Source of the DNA: Deltaproteobacteria bacterium
Lineage (GTDB): Bacteria > Myxococcota_C > UBA6777
NCBI GenBank assembly: GCA_006226375.1
Contig: SBHC01000087.1
Coordinates: forward strand, 1 to 64,000
Direction: 5' to 3'
Length of the DNA: 64,000 nt
The notes beneath the pieces were generated by a model. That model was not told the origin of the DNA, did no database searches, and was given only the letters and a program-made list of their open reading frames with translations. This document shows positions 26,863 to 34,933 of this stretch, one piece after another (the first letter of the stretch is position 1; each line of letters begins with the position of its first letter). The position numbers and the translations under genes were made by a program.

Positions 26863-27987
26863 TTACTGAGCCGTTGTGCCTAAAAATCGAAGCTTCTGCC
26901 CTGGAACAGGGAAGGGGAGAAGGAGCTGGGTTTGGGGTGAACTCGAACGGATCCATCGTTGGACTCGCTTCACCAAGGGATTCAGGCGAGTCGGAGGATA
27001 ACCTGGGACAATGCGGAGCGGCTTGTTGGGGTCTTGGAAAAAAGACTCCCAATGAATCAACGCAATGTACTTGGGTTGGATGTGTTTGAGGATGTGCTCT
27101 GGGTACCCATCCACAAGGTTATGGGACGCTGCACAAAGCAACGCCAGATCCACGCTCTTGGTCCGCAGCACGGCGTCGGGAACATGGCCGTTGCCTTCTG
27201 GATGTTTTGCGTCACTGGAGGCGTCGTTGTAGTACACCCTAAAGTCCACTTTGTTCGGTTGTTTGGGGTCCATCCAATCCATAAGGAACGCGTGGGTTTG
27301 TCCTTCTCTCCACTGCTCCGCTTGCTGGGGGATCGTCTTGAGGTCTTTGCGGTAGGTGCCATTGTATAGCTTGATCTTTCGACCCAAGGCCGAGAAGTGA
27401 GGCGCATGGTTCGAGCGAATCGCCAGGATCTTGAGCAGCTCTTTGGATTGAGGACTCCAGGGTTTGCCAGAAGGAAGACCCAACCACACTCCTGCTTGTG
27501 TTTCAGTCGCTGCAAACCGATTCACTGCGACCATTCGCTGGGGTGGAAGCGTCAGGGCGATGGTGTGCTTTCCTGTTTGGTTGAGAAACACGCGGGTCTT
27601 TTGGTGGATTCGATTGTTGGCGATGTAGGGAACTTCCAGCAGGTGATCGTAGTGGGAGTGTCCAACCAACAATCCCAACACATCGTGAACCGGAGGCAAG
27701 TTTTTCTCCAGTCGTTCAGTTTTTGCCACAAACTTTCCTGCTGCGGTGTGAAGCAACGATGGGTTGGTGTAAAACGGCGCAGTGAGCACTGCTACACGAT
27801 GGGACGAACGCATCAGCACACCGCCAACTCCCAGATATTGAACCATCATAGGAGAGCGGTTTTTGCAGCATTTCACTTGGATGATGTCGGAGGGACCGGG
27901 TACTTTGTGGTGCACGTGTTTGGAAGGGTGAGCGCATCCTACATACACCAGCAGCATGACGGAGAGCATCCAGGCATATCGTTTCAT
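26863..27987 (-). CDS. MBL-fold hydrolase lipoprotein
   Basis: The ATG at 27987 gives 374 residues and a lipoprotein signal (V-G-C, Cys18); in-frame starts upstream lack a signal. The metal-binding motif G-H-S-H-Y-D-H (His110, His112, Asp114, His115) marks the MBL fold. YYNDASSD and a C-terminal ALIHWESFF, which supplies another possible metal histidine, fit the N-acyl-phosphatidylethanolamine phospholipase D/UlaG-like branch. It would act in the periplasm or on the outer surface. Convergent with the hydrolase lipoprotein, and separated from the next gene by 327 bases. Confidence 0.8.
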   Translation of the reverse strand: MKRYAWMLSVMLLVYVGCAHPSKHVHHKVPGPSDIIQVKCCKNRSPMMVQYLGVGGVLMRSSHRVAVLTAPFYTNPSLLHTAAGKFVAKTERLEKNLPPVHDVLGLLVGHSHYDHLLEVPYIANNRIHQKTRVFLNQTGKHTIALTLPPQRMVAVNRFAATETQAGVWLGLPSGKPWSPQSKELLKILAIRSNHAPHFSALGRKIKLYNGTYRKDLKTIPQQAEQWREGQTHAFLMDWMDPKQPNKVDFRVYYNDASSDAKHPEGNGHVPDAVLRTKSVDLALLCAASHNLVDGYPEHILKHIQPKYIALIHWESFFQDPNKPLRIVPGYPPTRLNPLVKRVQRWIRSSSPQTQLLLPFPVPGQKLRFLGTTAQ

Positions 27988-28314
27988 GGGCTTTCTTGCG
28001 TACCTGCCTTGTGGGTCATTTTTAGGGACGAATAAGACGTCAACCATACATCCTTGATCCTTGTTCTGCAATGAAGGGTGGCGTGGGAGTGAAGGGGTAT
28101 ATTGCAATCCTCTCGGTAAGGAACTATCCTGTCTTCGGCTAATTCTTGACGGTCATTGGCTAGTCTTTGGTTCTTCCAGAAAAGGGCTGAGACTTTGGCG
28201 AAACTAAAACTTCTTAGATCCCTTTGTGGGGCGATGCGTTTGTTGTTGTGAAGACAGTGACGCAAGTCTCCATGAATCTGGGCTAGGAAGCCGAAGGTTG
28301 GTGAGGACAGGCGT
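27988..28314 (+). other. Intergenic spacer upstream of the ECF sigma factor
   Basis: A 327-base divergent spacer between the MBL lipoprotein and the ECF sigma factor gene. No gene, tRNA or clear consensus promoter was found. There is a GGAAC word near 28122 of the kind seen in ECF-type -35 boxes, but no convincing partner box. The ribosome site for the sigma factor (GAGGA) is at its right end. Confidence 0.4.
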
Positions 28315-28992
28315 TTGTTTGTGTTTTCTCTATTCTTCATCGTTGCTATGGGTGTAACAGCATTGTCGTTGCAAGCCCTAAAGGAACTGACGGATGAGGA
28401 GCTTCTTGCACATTACAACAACGGCAATATGCGGGCCTTTGAGTGCTTGTATGAACGTCATCGCAAGCCTGTATACAACTTCATTCTTCGCTCGGTGCGG
28501 TCTCCGCAGCAAGCCGAAGAGGTCATGCAAGAAGTCTTCCTGAGCATCGTTCAGAACGCCTCCGGATATGTGCAGAAGGCGAAGTTTACAACGTGGTTGT
28601 ACACCATCGCACGCAACCGGTGCATCGACATGTCCCGTCGTCGCAACACGAGGGGTGTACAAACGTCATTGCAGCAGCCTATGGGTCGCGGTGACGACGC
28701 TGGACGTACGCTCTCCGATGTTGTGGACGACCCCACAGCGATGAAAGCCAGCATGGATCGGGCGTTCGGTTCTCAGTTTCAAGGCGCCGTGCAAGAGGCT
28801 CTGGAGAAGGTTCCAGAGGAACAGCGCGAAGTGTTCTTGATGCGAATGGTCGGTGGGCTCTCGTACCAAGAGATTGGTGAGGCCCTGGACATCTCAGAGA
28901 ACACAGCCAAAAGCCGAATGCGTTATGCGTTGGGCAAACTTCGAGGCGAATTGGAGGCGTTGGGCTATTCCACCGACGACTTAAAGGCATGA
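28315..28992 (+). CDS. ECF-family RNA polymerase sigma factor
   Basis: Region 2 (about 35-100) has FECLYERHRKPVYNFILRSV, AEEVMQEVFLSIV and WLYTIARNRCIDMSRRR. Region 4 (about 160-210) has VFLMRMVGGLSYQEIGEALDISENTAKSRMRYALGKLR. The start is uncertain: TTG at 28315 lies eight bases after GAGGA and adds a short hydrophobic stretch, GTG at 28321 is possible, and ATG at 28348 would give the more usual ECF N-terminus but lacks a ribosome site. The stop overlaps the next start by four bases (ATGA), showing translational coupling to a probable membrane anti-sigma factor. Confidence 0.9.
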   Translation: MFVFSLFFIVAMGVTALSLQALKELTDEELLAHYNNGNMRAFECLYERHRKPVYNFILRSVRSPQQAEEVMQEVFLSIVQNASGYVQKAKFTTWLYTIARNRCIDMSRRRNTRGVQTSLQQPMGRGDDAGRTLSDVVDDPTAMKASMDRAFGSQFQGAVQEALEKVPEEQREVFLMRMVGGLSYQEIGEALDISENTAKSRMRYALGKLRGELEALGYSTDDLKA

Positions 28993-30566
28993 ACGAGCAA
29001 CAATTTGACATTCTCCTCCTCGATTACGTGGAAGGTGCACTGCCTTCTGACGTTGCAGAGGAAATGCGGTTGTATGCCGAGGCTCATCCTGAAGCCCACG
29101 CTCTTGTGGAATCTCTTCGGGAAGATCTCGTTTGGGCTCAGTCTGTCATGGACATGGTTGAGCCTCCTGCTTCGTTGAACGCCTCTATCTTGCAGGCGGC
29201 TCAGAAGGCTTTGGAAGATTCTGCTCCAGCGATTCCTGAAGTGGAAGAGTCTGACGCTCCGCTGGGCTGGTGGGCCAAGCTGTTCTTGATGCCTTCGTTT
29301 CGTCCAGCTTTGGGCTTTGCAGTTGTTTTCTTGGTCGTGGGGGCTGTCTTTGTTGCCAATCGCAACCAAGGTTTGCTTAACAACGCGCCTGTTTCGTTTA
29401 AGAAGCGTGAGCTGAAGGGTTTGCCCTCTGGTGCGCCTGTTCCTACAGCTGCGAAGGCACCAGCCCCACGGACGGCAGGGAAAAAGAAACCCGAAATCTC
29501 TTCTCAAATGAAGGGAGATCTTCGACAGTCTGCTACAGGCGGTGATGTTACCGCCCAAAATGCGAAGCCGGAGCCTGAAAAAGGCAAAGCCGAGGAAAGT
29601 GGCTCCATTGTCAAACAAAAGGCGAGGGCTAAGCCTGCTGCACGACGAACCGCTCTCCGGTATCGCAGAAAGAAACGTCGGAAGACCCGAAAGCGAAGGC
29701 GGAGACGTCGTCGACTTCGACGTCCACGGCCTCGAAAGCGTTCTCGTGCGCCCCGTCGTCGGAGGGTAAGACGACGGTACAGGGGTCGGTCTGGTGCCTC
29801 GGGTGAAAAGTCCAGAGACAACCTTCGGGGTGTTGGGCAAGGCTTTTCTGGCGGCGGCGGAAGGTTGGCTCGGCCACCGGCAGATGTAACTACCAAGGAA
29901 CGAAGCGACAACGGAAAGAAAAAACAGGGCGGTGGTCAGCGCGAACCCTCGGGAGGCGCAGACAAGGACGGCTCTTCCAGGGGCGGTCGATTTGCACCTC
30001 CTCCACCTCCTGCTGCGGGTGGAGATGCACCTGCTCCGGTGCCGAACAGTCCAACGCCTTCCCCGGCAAAGCGACCTGCACCCCAGGCAGCACAACCGTC
30101 GCCATCCAATGATGATGCCAACACCAAGTTGTTGGACAAGCCCAAAGTCAAAGTTCCCAAGAAGACATACGACATGCCTCCTCCAGCAAAGAGGTATGGC
30201 AGCCTTAAGAGCAGCGGTTCTCGTATGCAGAGGCGCTCAAGGCGTTCACCCCAACAGATGAAGCGTTCGAGAAACAGCTATTTCTACCGTCAAAATCAGC
30301 TGCAGCGTACGCTACGTTCGTTGCGTACGGCAACTTCGAAAAAGTCTACCCTCGACATTCGTCGGTTGTCGCTTCGGGCTGCGGTGATGTACCTACGACT
30401 TAAGCGACCTGCTTCTGCTGAAAAGTACTTTGGCCAATACATTGGTACATTCTCCACCAACGATAAGCCGAACGCCTACAGAAGTGTGGCGCGAATCTAT
30501 TCCAGCTATGGCTACTCACGGTACAGCTGGAGGTTCATGCAGCGAAGCCGCAACTCCGACCGCTAG
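28989..30566 (+). CDS. Anti-sigma-like membrane protein with an extreme Arg-rich tract
   Basis: Starts at the ATGA overlap with the sigma factor. The 525 residues run as follows: an acidic cytoplasmic N-terminal domain (1-100) that could hold the sigma factor, with no zinc-finger HxxxCxxC motif; one membrane helix (107-124); a Pro/Ala/Lys linker. Then comes a stretch (about 216-268, bases 29634-29793) in which most residues are Arg or Lys, then Gly/Pro-rich and Ser/Arg-rich sections, and a possible TPR-like helical end (about 445-525). Coupling and topology support a regulator of the neighbouring ECF factor. The Arg-rich part could be genuine or the product of two compensating frameshifts; see findings. 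Confidence 0.78.
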   Translation: MNEQQFDILLLDYVEGALPSDVAEEMRLYAEAHPEAHALVESLREDLVWAQSVMDMVEPPASLNASILQAAQKALEDSAPAIPEVEESDAPLGWWAKLFLMPSFRPALGFAVVFLVVGAVFVANRNQGLLNNAPVSFKKRELKGLPSGAPVPTAAKAPAPRTAGKKKPEISSQMKGDLRQSATGGDVTAQNAKPEPEKGKAEESGSIVKQKARAKPAARRTALRYRRKKRRKTRKRRRRRRRLRRPRPRKRSRAPRRRRVRRRYRGRSGASGEKSRDNLRGVGQGFSGGGGRLARPPADVTTKERSDNGKKKQGGGQREPSGGADKDGSSRGGRFAPPPPPAAGGDAPAPVPNSPTPSPAKRPAPQAAQPSPSNDDANTKLLDKPKVKVPKKTYDMPPPAKRYGSLKSSGSRMQRRSRRSPQQMKRSRNSYFYRQNQLQRTLRSLRTATSKKSTLDIRRLSLRAAVMYLRLKRPASAEKYFGQYIGTFSTNDKPNAYRSVARIYSSYGYSRYSWRFMQRSRNSDR

Positions 30567-30608
30567 TTCCTTCTCTTCTCCCCAAAACACGTTTCAGTTT
30601 TTTGACCC

Positions 30609-31439
30609 CTACACTGGCTCTTCCTTGCCTCTTACAAACCAAACATAAGCAACACCTGCCAACGCAAATCCTACAATGACATCCAACACATAATGTTGCT
30701 TGGTTGTGAGTGTGCTAATCCCGATGGATATGGCGCAGAACAATCCCAGCCACCCTTTCCATCGGCTCTTGTGAAACAAGTACAAGGCACCCAACAAAGC
30801 AAACGCACAGTGAGAAGAAGGGAAGCAGTTGTGGGCAACGTCTCCTTTGCGGATGAGAGATAGAACCCAGGTGGATACATCAGTCACTTGCACTGCGTCT
30901 GGCCGAATCTCTACGGGTAAGAACACAAAAAAGATGTTGCAAACCAACAGGACAAAGGCGGAGGCTTTCAACACATTTCGCCAGGGAAGGGCGTCGGCTG
31001 ATTCCATGACGGCCACCATGATGAACCATTGGACTGAAACGTACACAAAGGATGTCGAAGGAAAGAGGGGAAACCAACGGTCGGCAGGGATCGTTAAGGT
31101 TCTCATCTCTTGGAAGGAGCCGACCCAACCCATCAAGTAGTAACTGCCCGTCCACAGGCCAAACACACTTAAGCCTAGCAAGACGCACCCTGCGTCAGAC
31201 AACGAAGATTGACTTCTCATTGTTGTGCCGCTGCGGAGTCGAAGAGCGCTGCGTAGGCAAAAAGGAAAGGGCACATAACATGCGCAAAACAAAAAGGTGT
31301 GAAGGTGGGACAGTCCCAGGGGAAAGAACCACTCGGAGAACATCATCAACCACAAACCCAACATGCTTGTGGACAGCCATGTGGTTAGCAAGGAACGAAC
31401 CCAAGTGCCTTGGGGGAGCGTTGTTGTCATAGACTTCAT
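30609..31439 (-). CDS. PAP2/inositolphosphoceramide-synthase-like membrane enzyme
   Basis: A 276-residue protein with six or so membrane helices. The two conserved PAP2 blocks are present: N-C-F-P-S-S-H (phosphatase motif 2) and S-T-L-T-T-K-Q-H-Y-V-L-D (motif 3, with catalytic His and Asp). The longer and later-placed motifs resemble the PAP2_3 branch, which includes AUR1-type inositol phosphorylceramide synthases and lipid phosphate phosphatases. It probably moves or removes a phosphoryl head group of a membrane lipid at the outer face of the inner membrane. Convergent with the anti-sigma-like gene. Confidence 0.82.
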   Translation of the reverse strand: MKSMTTTLPQGTWVRSLLTTWLSTSMLGLWLMMFSEWFFPLGLSHLHTFLFCACYVPFPFCLRSALRLRSGTTMRSQSSLSDAGCVLLGLSVFGLWTGSYYLMGWVGSFQEMRTLTIPADRWFPLFPSTSFVYVSVQWFIMVAVMESADALPWRNVLKASAFVLLVCNIFFVFLPVEIRPDAVQVTDVSTWVLSLIRKGDVAHNCFPSSHCAFALLGALYLFHKSRWKGWLGLFCAISIGISTLTTKQHYVLDVIVGFALAGVAYVWFVRGKEEPV

Positions 31440-31516
31440 CCTTCCTGTTCGAACCCAAGCTTATACCAGTCCGCCCTTGTGTGTGGCGAGTTTCCTCACA
31501 GGTTGGTGAAGCTAAT

Positions 31517-31531
31517 GTGAAGAATGTTCAC
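31517..31531. promoter_or_regulatory. Inverted repeat upstream of the TauD-type gene
   Basis: GTGAA-GAATG-TTCAC, followed by TTTTT, about 100 bases before the TauD start in a divergent spacer. It could be an operator; the short stem makes a terminator less likely, and no gene ends here. Confidence 0.3.
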
Positions 31532-31629
31532 TTTTTGTGTTTATCCCTCTTGGGAGGCGGAAACATTTGTGATACGACTGCAGTAGATCAAGTTGTGCTT
31601 GGGGTGCAACTGGGTACAAGGAGTTTGCG

Positions 31630-32487
31630 ATGACTGTTTCTTCGTTTAAGGTGCGTCCTACGGCTGGTGCTTTGGGCGCGGAAGTTCAAAACATTGATTT
31701 GCGGAAGTCTCTTTCGGATGAGGAGTTTGGACAACTTCATCAAGCGTTGCTGGAGTACCAAGTGTTGTTCTTTCGTGATCAGGATATCACGCCGAAGCAG
31801 CACCGCGATCTGGCTTTGCGGTTTGGTGAGTTGCTTTGTCATCCTGCGTACCCGACACCGGAGGGCTTTCCTGAGGTCACGATTCTGGAACACTCGGCAG
31901 AGAAACCTTCCAAGATCGAAGTGTGGCACGCGGATATGACGTTTCGCCCGCAACCACCGTTGGGTTCCATTCTTCAAGCGAAGGTTGTTCCGGCGCGAGG
32001 CGGCGATACGTTGTGGGCAAGCATGTCTGCGGCGTACGAGGCCCTGTCCCCAGCGATGCAGAGCTTTTTGGAGGGCCTGACGGCTGTCCATGACTTCAAG
32101 TATGGATTCAAAGAGAGCCTCGCGGAGCCCGGTGGATACGAGCGTTTGAAGCAAGCCGTGGAAGACAACCCTCCCCAGATCCACCCTGTGGTTCGGGTGC
32201 ATCCTGAATCCGGTCGGAAGTCCTTGTTTGTGAACGCTCTGTTTACCACTCATATCGTTGAGTTGTCGGCCGCGGAGAGTCGGGCAGTGTTGGCTTATTT
32301 GTTTGAACACATGGTGCAGCCTGAGTTCACCTGCCGGTTTTATTGGGAACCCAACTCCATTGCCTTCTGGGACAACCGCATCACCATGCATAAGCCTGTG
32401 AACGACCATGGTCTTCAAGAGCGCGTTCTGCAACGGGTCGTGATTCTTGGCGACACCCCCAAAGGTCCAACCTCTCTGGAAGCCTAA
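31630..32487 (+). CDS. TauD/TfdA-family Fe(II)/2-oxoglutarate dioxygenase
   Basis: ATG at 31630 after AAGGAG. The 285-residue product has the HxD...H iron ligands: His100-Ala-Asp102 in WHADMTF, and His254 in DNRITMH. Downstream arginines in ERVLQRV (about 265-269) bind 2-oxoglutarate. PTAGALGAEVQNIDL at the N-terminus and PPLGSILQA are typical of TauD-type enzymes. The family hydroxylates taurine or related sulfonates, chlorophenoxyacetates and others; the substrate is not read from sequence. A TauE/SafE exporter gene follows 70 bases downstream, which would fit sulfonate metabolism. Confidence 0.92.
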   Translation: MTVSSFKVRPTAGALGAEVQNIDLRKSLSDEEFGQLHQALLEYQVLFFRDQDITPKQHRDLALRFGELLCHPAYPTPEGFPEVTILEHSAEKPSKIEVWHADMTFRPQPPLGSILQAKVVPARGGDTLWASMSAAYEALSPAMQSFLEGLTAVHDFKYGFKESLAEPGGYERLKQAVEDNPPQIHPVVRVHPESGRKSLFVNALFTTHIVELSAAESRAVLAYLFEHMVQPEFTCRFYWEPNSIAFWDNRITMHKPVNDHGLQERVLQRVVILGDTPKGPTSLEA

Positions 32488-32557
32488 CTCCGTTCCACCT
32501 CCCCCATCACTTGTTGTCTTTCCTTTGTAACAAGAAGGGCGCTGCGACGTCTGGGAC

Positions 32558-33319
32558 GTGGTGCGTTTTTTCTTGCATGATTCGAGAGCAAGAGGTCTTT
32601 TTGTGATTGTTGCAGCCGTTGTTATTTTGTCGATCGCAGCGTTGGGTCAGTCGGTGTTCGGCTTTGGAGCGGGCTTGATCTCCATTCCGCTGCTGTCTCA
32701 GCTCTTCCCAGTGAAAGACGCCGTTACGCTTTCCCTGTTGCTTCAGCTTGCCTTGGGTGTTCTGGTTATCCCGAGCTTTCGGTCTCTGGAATGGAAGCCG
32801 TTGCGGTGGCTGTTGTTGGGGATGCTTCCGGCTACCTTTGCAGGGATGGCGATGCTGTGGATGTTTGAGGATACGGTCTTGCGCTGGTTCCTCGCAGCGC
32901 TCCTTGCGGGCTTTTTGGCGCGGTCGTTCTTCTTCCCCAATGTTCGTCTGTCCTGGCTTGGTTCACCGGCCGGAGCGTTCGGCGCTGGTTCGGCTGCTGG
33001 CATTGTGCAAGGCATGATGGGAACAAGCGGGCCTATCCTCGTCATGTTTTTCTCGGAAGTGTCTCGTTGCAAAGTGGTGTTTCGAGCCTCTCTGTTGCTC
33101 GTTCTCTTCCTCAGTAACTTTTTGCGGATTGTTCTGGCTGGACCTATGGGGATGTTCAATTCTCAGGTGGTCACCGCTGGTTTGTACGCGGCTCCACTGG
33201 TTGCGCTTGCGATGTGGGGCGGAGAACGTCTTCACCATTTGCTGTCCGAAACAGTCTACCGTCGCTCGATTCTCGGCATTTTGTCTGTGTCGTTGGTGAT
33301 GTTGGTGCTCAAAACCTAG
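32558..33319 (+). CDS. TauE/SafE-family sulfite or anion exporter
   Basis: GTG start at 32558 (a second GTG at 32561 is equally possible; ribosome site weak). The 253-residue protein has seven or eight membrane helices and the two-half repeat of the TauE/SafE family, with G-Q-S-V-F-G-F-G-A-G in the first half and GMMGTSGPILVMF in the second. Family members export sulfite, sulfoacetate or other anions. Close, same-strand position after a TauD-type dioxygenase suggests that sulfite released from a sulfonate is exported, but that link is inference. Confidence 0.88.
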   Translation: MVRFFLHDSRARGLFVIVAAVVILSIAALGQSVFGFGAGLISIPLLSQLFPVKDAVTLSLLLQLALGVLVIPSFRSLEWKPLRWLLLGMLPATFAGMAMLWMFEDTVLRWFLAALLAGFLARSFFFPNVRLSWLGSPAGAFGAGSAAGIVQGMMGTSGPILVMFFSEVSRCKVVFRASLLLVLFLSNFLRIVLAGPMGMFNSQVVTAGLYAAPLVALAMWGGERLHHLLSETVYRRSILGILSVSLVMLVLKT

Positions 33320-33343
33320 CTTACGCTGCAGGTGGTTCCTTTT

Positions 33344-33985
33344 CTACAAGTTGAACAACGGATCTTCCCATTCCTCTTTGTGAGCGTCTAACTCTTCTTC
33401 GAGCTGCTTCTGGCGATGATGGAGAATATGCAGTAGCTCGGCTTGTTCGTGGAGATACTCTTCGAGCAGGTCCGCAAGGTGAGAGCGCTGCCACTCTTTC
33501 TCGTCTTCCCACAGCGGCTTGTCTCCCCAAAGCTGCTGAAGCTGAAGCTCTCCCTTCCACAGCAAATAAGTGACTGTTCCTTCCAGCTGGGAGGTATTGG
33601 TCATGGAGGCGATGTCTTCGGGTGAAAGGAAGACGCTGGCCATGCCGACAACTTCCCACGCCGCTCGAATCAGCTTCCAGGCATTGCTTAGGCCTGAAGG
33701 AGGCTCAGGGGATTGAGGCTCGGTGTGTTGGAGGACCTCCATCACACGGCGCGCGTCGGCGATGCTGACATCGCCTTCAATCCATTTTCGTTTGAGTTGA
33801 AGCACCGAGCGAGTCAGCTCTTGAACTTGGCTGTTGTTACCGGAACGTTGAAGCCAAGTGCGTTCGGTGCAATCGCATGCAAAGTGTTGCGCGAGGTGTT
33901 CAGGGATGTCACCCGATTCAAGGACATTCTGGGCATCCGATATTCCAGAACGAAGGGCGTGAAGATGGGAGAGTAGTTGGGACAC
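33344..33985 (-). CDS. Conserved-looking hypothetical protein with C-terminal coiled coil
   Basis: Starts at GTG 33985, eleven bases after the stop of the YhhQ-like gene on the same strand, so the two probably share a transcript. 213 residues, soluble, rich in Leu/Glu/His/Gln. It begins with MSQLLSHLHALRSG and ends with a charged helical coiled coil (about 165-205, Glu/Lys/His heptads). No recognised domain. It looks like a real gene because of the coupling and protein-like composition rather than by family. Confidence 0.65.
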   Translation of the reverse strand: MSQLLSHLHALRSGISDAQNVLESGDIPEHLAQHFACDCTERTWLQRSGNNSQVQELTRSVLQLKRKWIEGDVSIADARRVMEVLQHTEPQSPEPPSGLSNAWKLIRAAWEVVGMASVFLSPEDIASMTNTSQLEGTVTYLLWKGELQLQQLWGDKPLWEDEKEWQRSHLADLLEEYLHEQAELLHILHHRQKQLEEELDAHKEEWEDPLFNL

Positions 33986-33996
33986 AAGTCAGGCTA

Positions 33997-34761
33997 TCAG
34001 GTTGGAGTTTTGGAGGGGGAGGAGGGAGTGTTGGAGTCCTCGAACACAAACGGATTGAAGTTGGTATCGTAGTCATAGACATCGACACCTTCGGCTTTCT
34101 TAAGGAAGTTCACCAGGAAGTACGTGACGGGTGTAAACAGGGCTTCCAAAAGAACCTTAAGGAAAAAGTTACTGGTCATCACAGCGAAGACCATGCCCCA
34201 TCCCCAGGCAGCCGAAGGGAAGTTAAAGAGAAGCGGGAAGATCGCGAACGCGAGCGGGTAGAAGACAAGGCTGTCGACGCCTTCGCCAACAATGGTGGAC
34301 CCAATGGTTCGCATCCAAAGGTGCTTGCCCTTTGACCAGATCTTCATCTTGGCCATCACATAGGAGTTACAAAACTCTCCGATGAAGTAGGCTGTGAGTG
34401 ACGCAGCCAGAATATAAGGCGTTTGGCCCAAGATGGTGTGAAAGGCGTCCTGGTTCTTAAAACCGGCTGCTGGCGGAGCAATATCACAGAGGTAGAAGAT
34501 TAAGGATGCCAACGCTGCCGAGGAGAAGCCGATCCAGATGACCCGCCTTGAGGCTTTGTAGCCATAAACCTCGGTGAGGATGTCACCAAAGATATAGCTG
34601 ACCGGAAAGACAAAGATTCCCACACCGATCGTCATGCCAAACAAGGTGGAGGTCTTGGAGGCAACGAGGTTGGATGTCAACAGCGCCGTGATGAATACAG
34701 CGGTGATGACGTCGAGGTATCGGTACGAACGATGGGGTGAGGGTTGGGGTGTCTCTGTCAA
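33997..34761 (-). CDS. yhhQ: YhhQ-family queuosine precursor transporter
   Basis: A TTG start at 34761 behind GGAGAGG is preferred. The 254-residue product has six membrane helices and the family signatures TALLTSNLVASK, FPVSYIFGDILTEVYGY, EFCNSYVMAKMK and TIVGEGVDSLVFYPLAF. This family takes up 7-cyano-7-deazaguanine or related queuine precursors for queuosine tRNA modification. No queuosine biosynthesis genes are visible next to it. An unrecognised 213-residue gene follows. Confidence 0.9.
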   Translation of the reverse strand: MTETPQPSPHRSYRYLDVITAVFITALLTSNLVASKTSTLFGMTIGVGIFVFPVSYIFGDILTEVYGYKASRRVIWIGFSSAALASLIFYLCDIAPPAAGFKNQDAFHTILGQTPYILAASLTAYFIGEFCNSYVMAKMKIWSKGKHLWMRTIGSTIVGEGVDSLVFYPLAFAIFPLLFNFPSAAWGWGMVFAVMTSNFFLKVLLEALFTPVTYFLVNFLKKAEGVDVYDYDTNFNPFVFEDSNTPSSPSKTPT

Positions 34762-34933
34762 AGGACCTCTCCTGTGTTGGTTGGACGCCTCAAACTACCA
34801 TGAGATTCTTGGGTCTGCAATCGCACTTTCCAGACGACCGCGCTTGAAAATGAACTCTGCCTTCGGGCCTCCGTACTCTAGCCTAACCTTTTATCCTGGA
34901 CCTGTGGAGAAGCGTTGGAAGGAGGAACCATTC

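Noticed and set aside
28965-30095. Long antisense frame opposite the anti-sigma-like gene
   Set aside because: It is very Arg/Ser-rich and mirrors the GC-skewed Arg-rich sense tract; no start site or family support.
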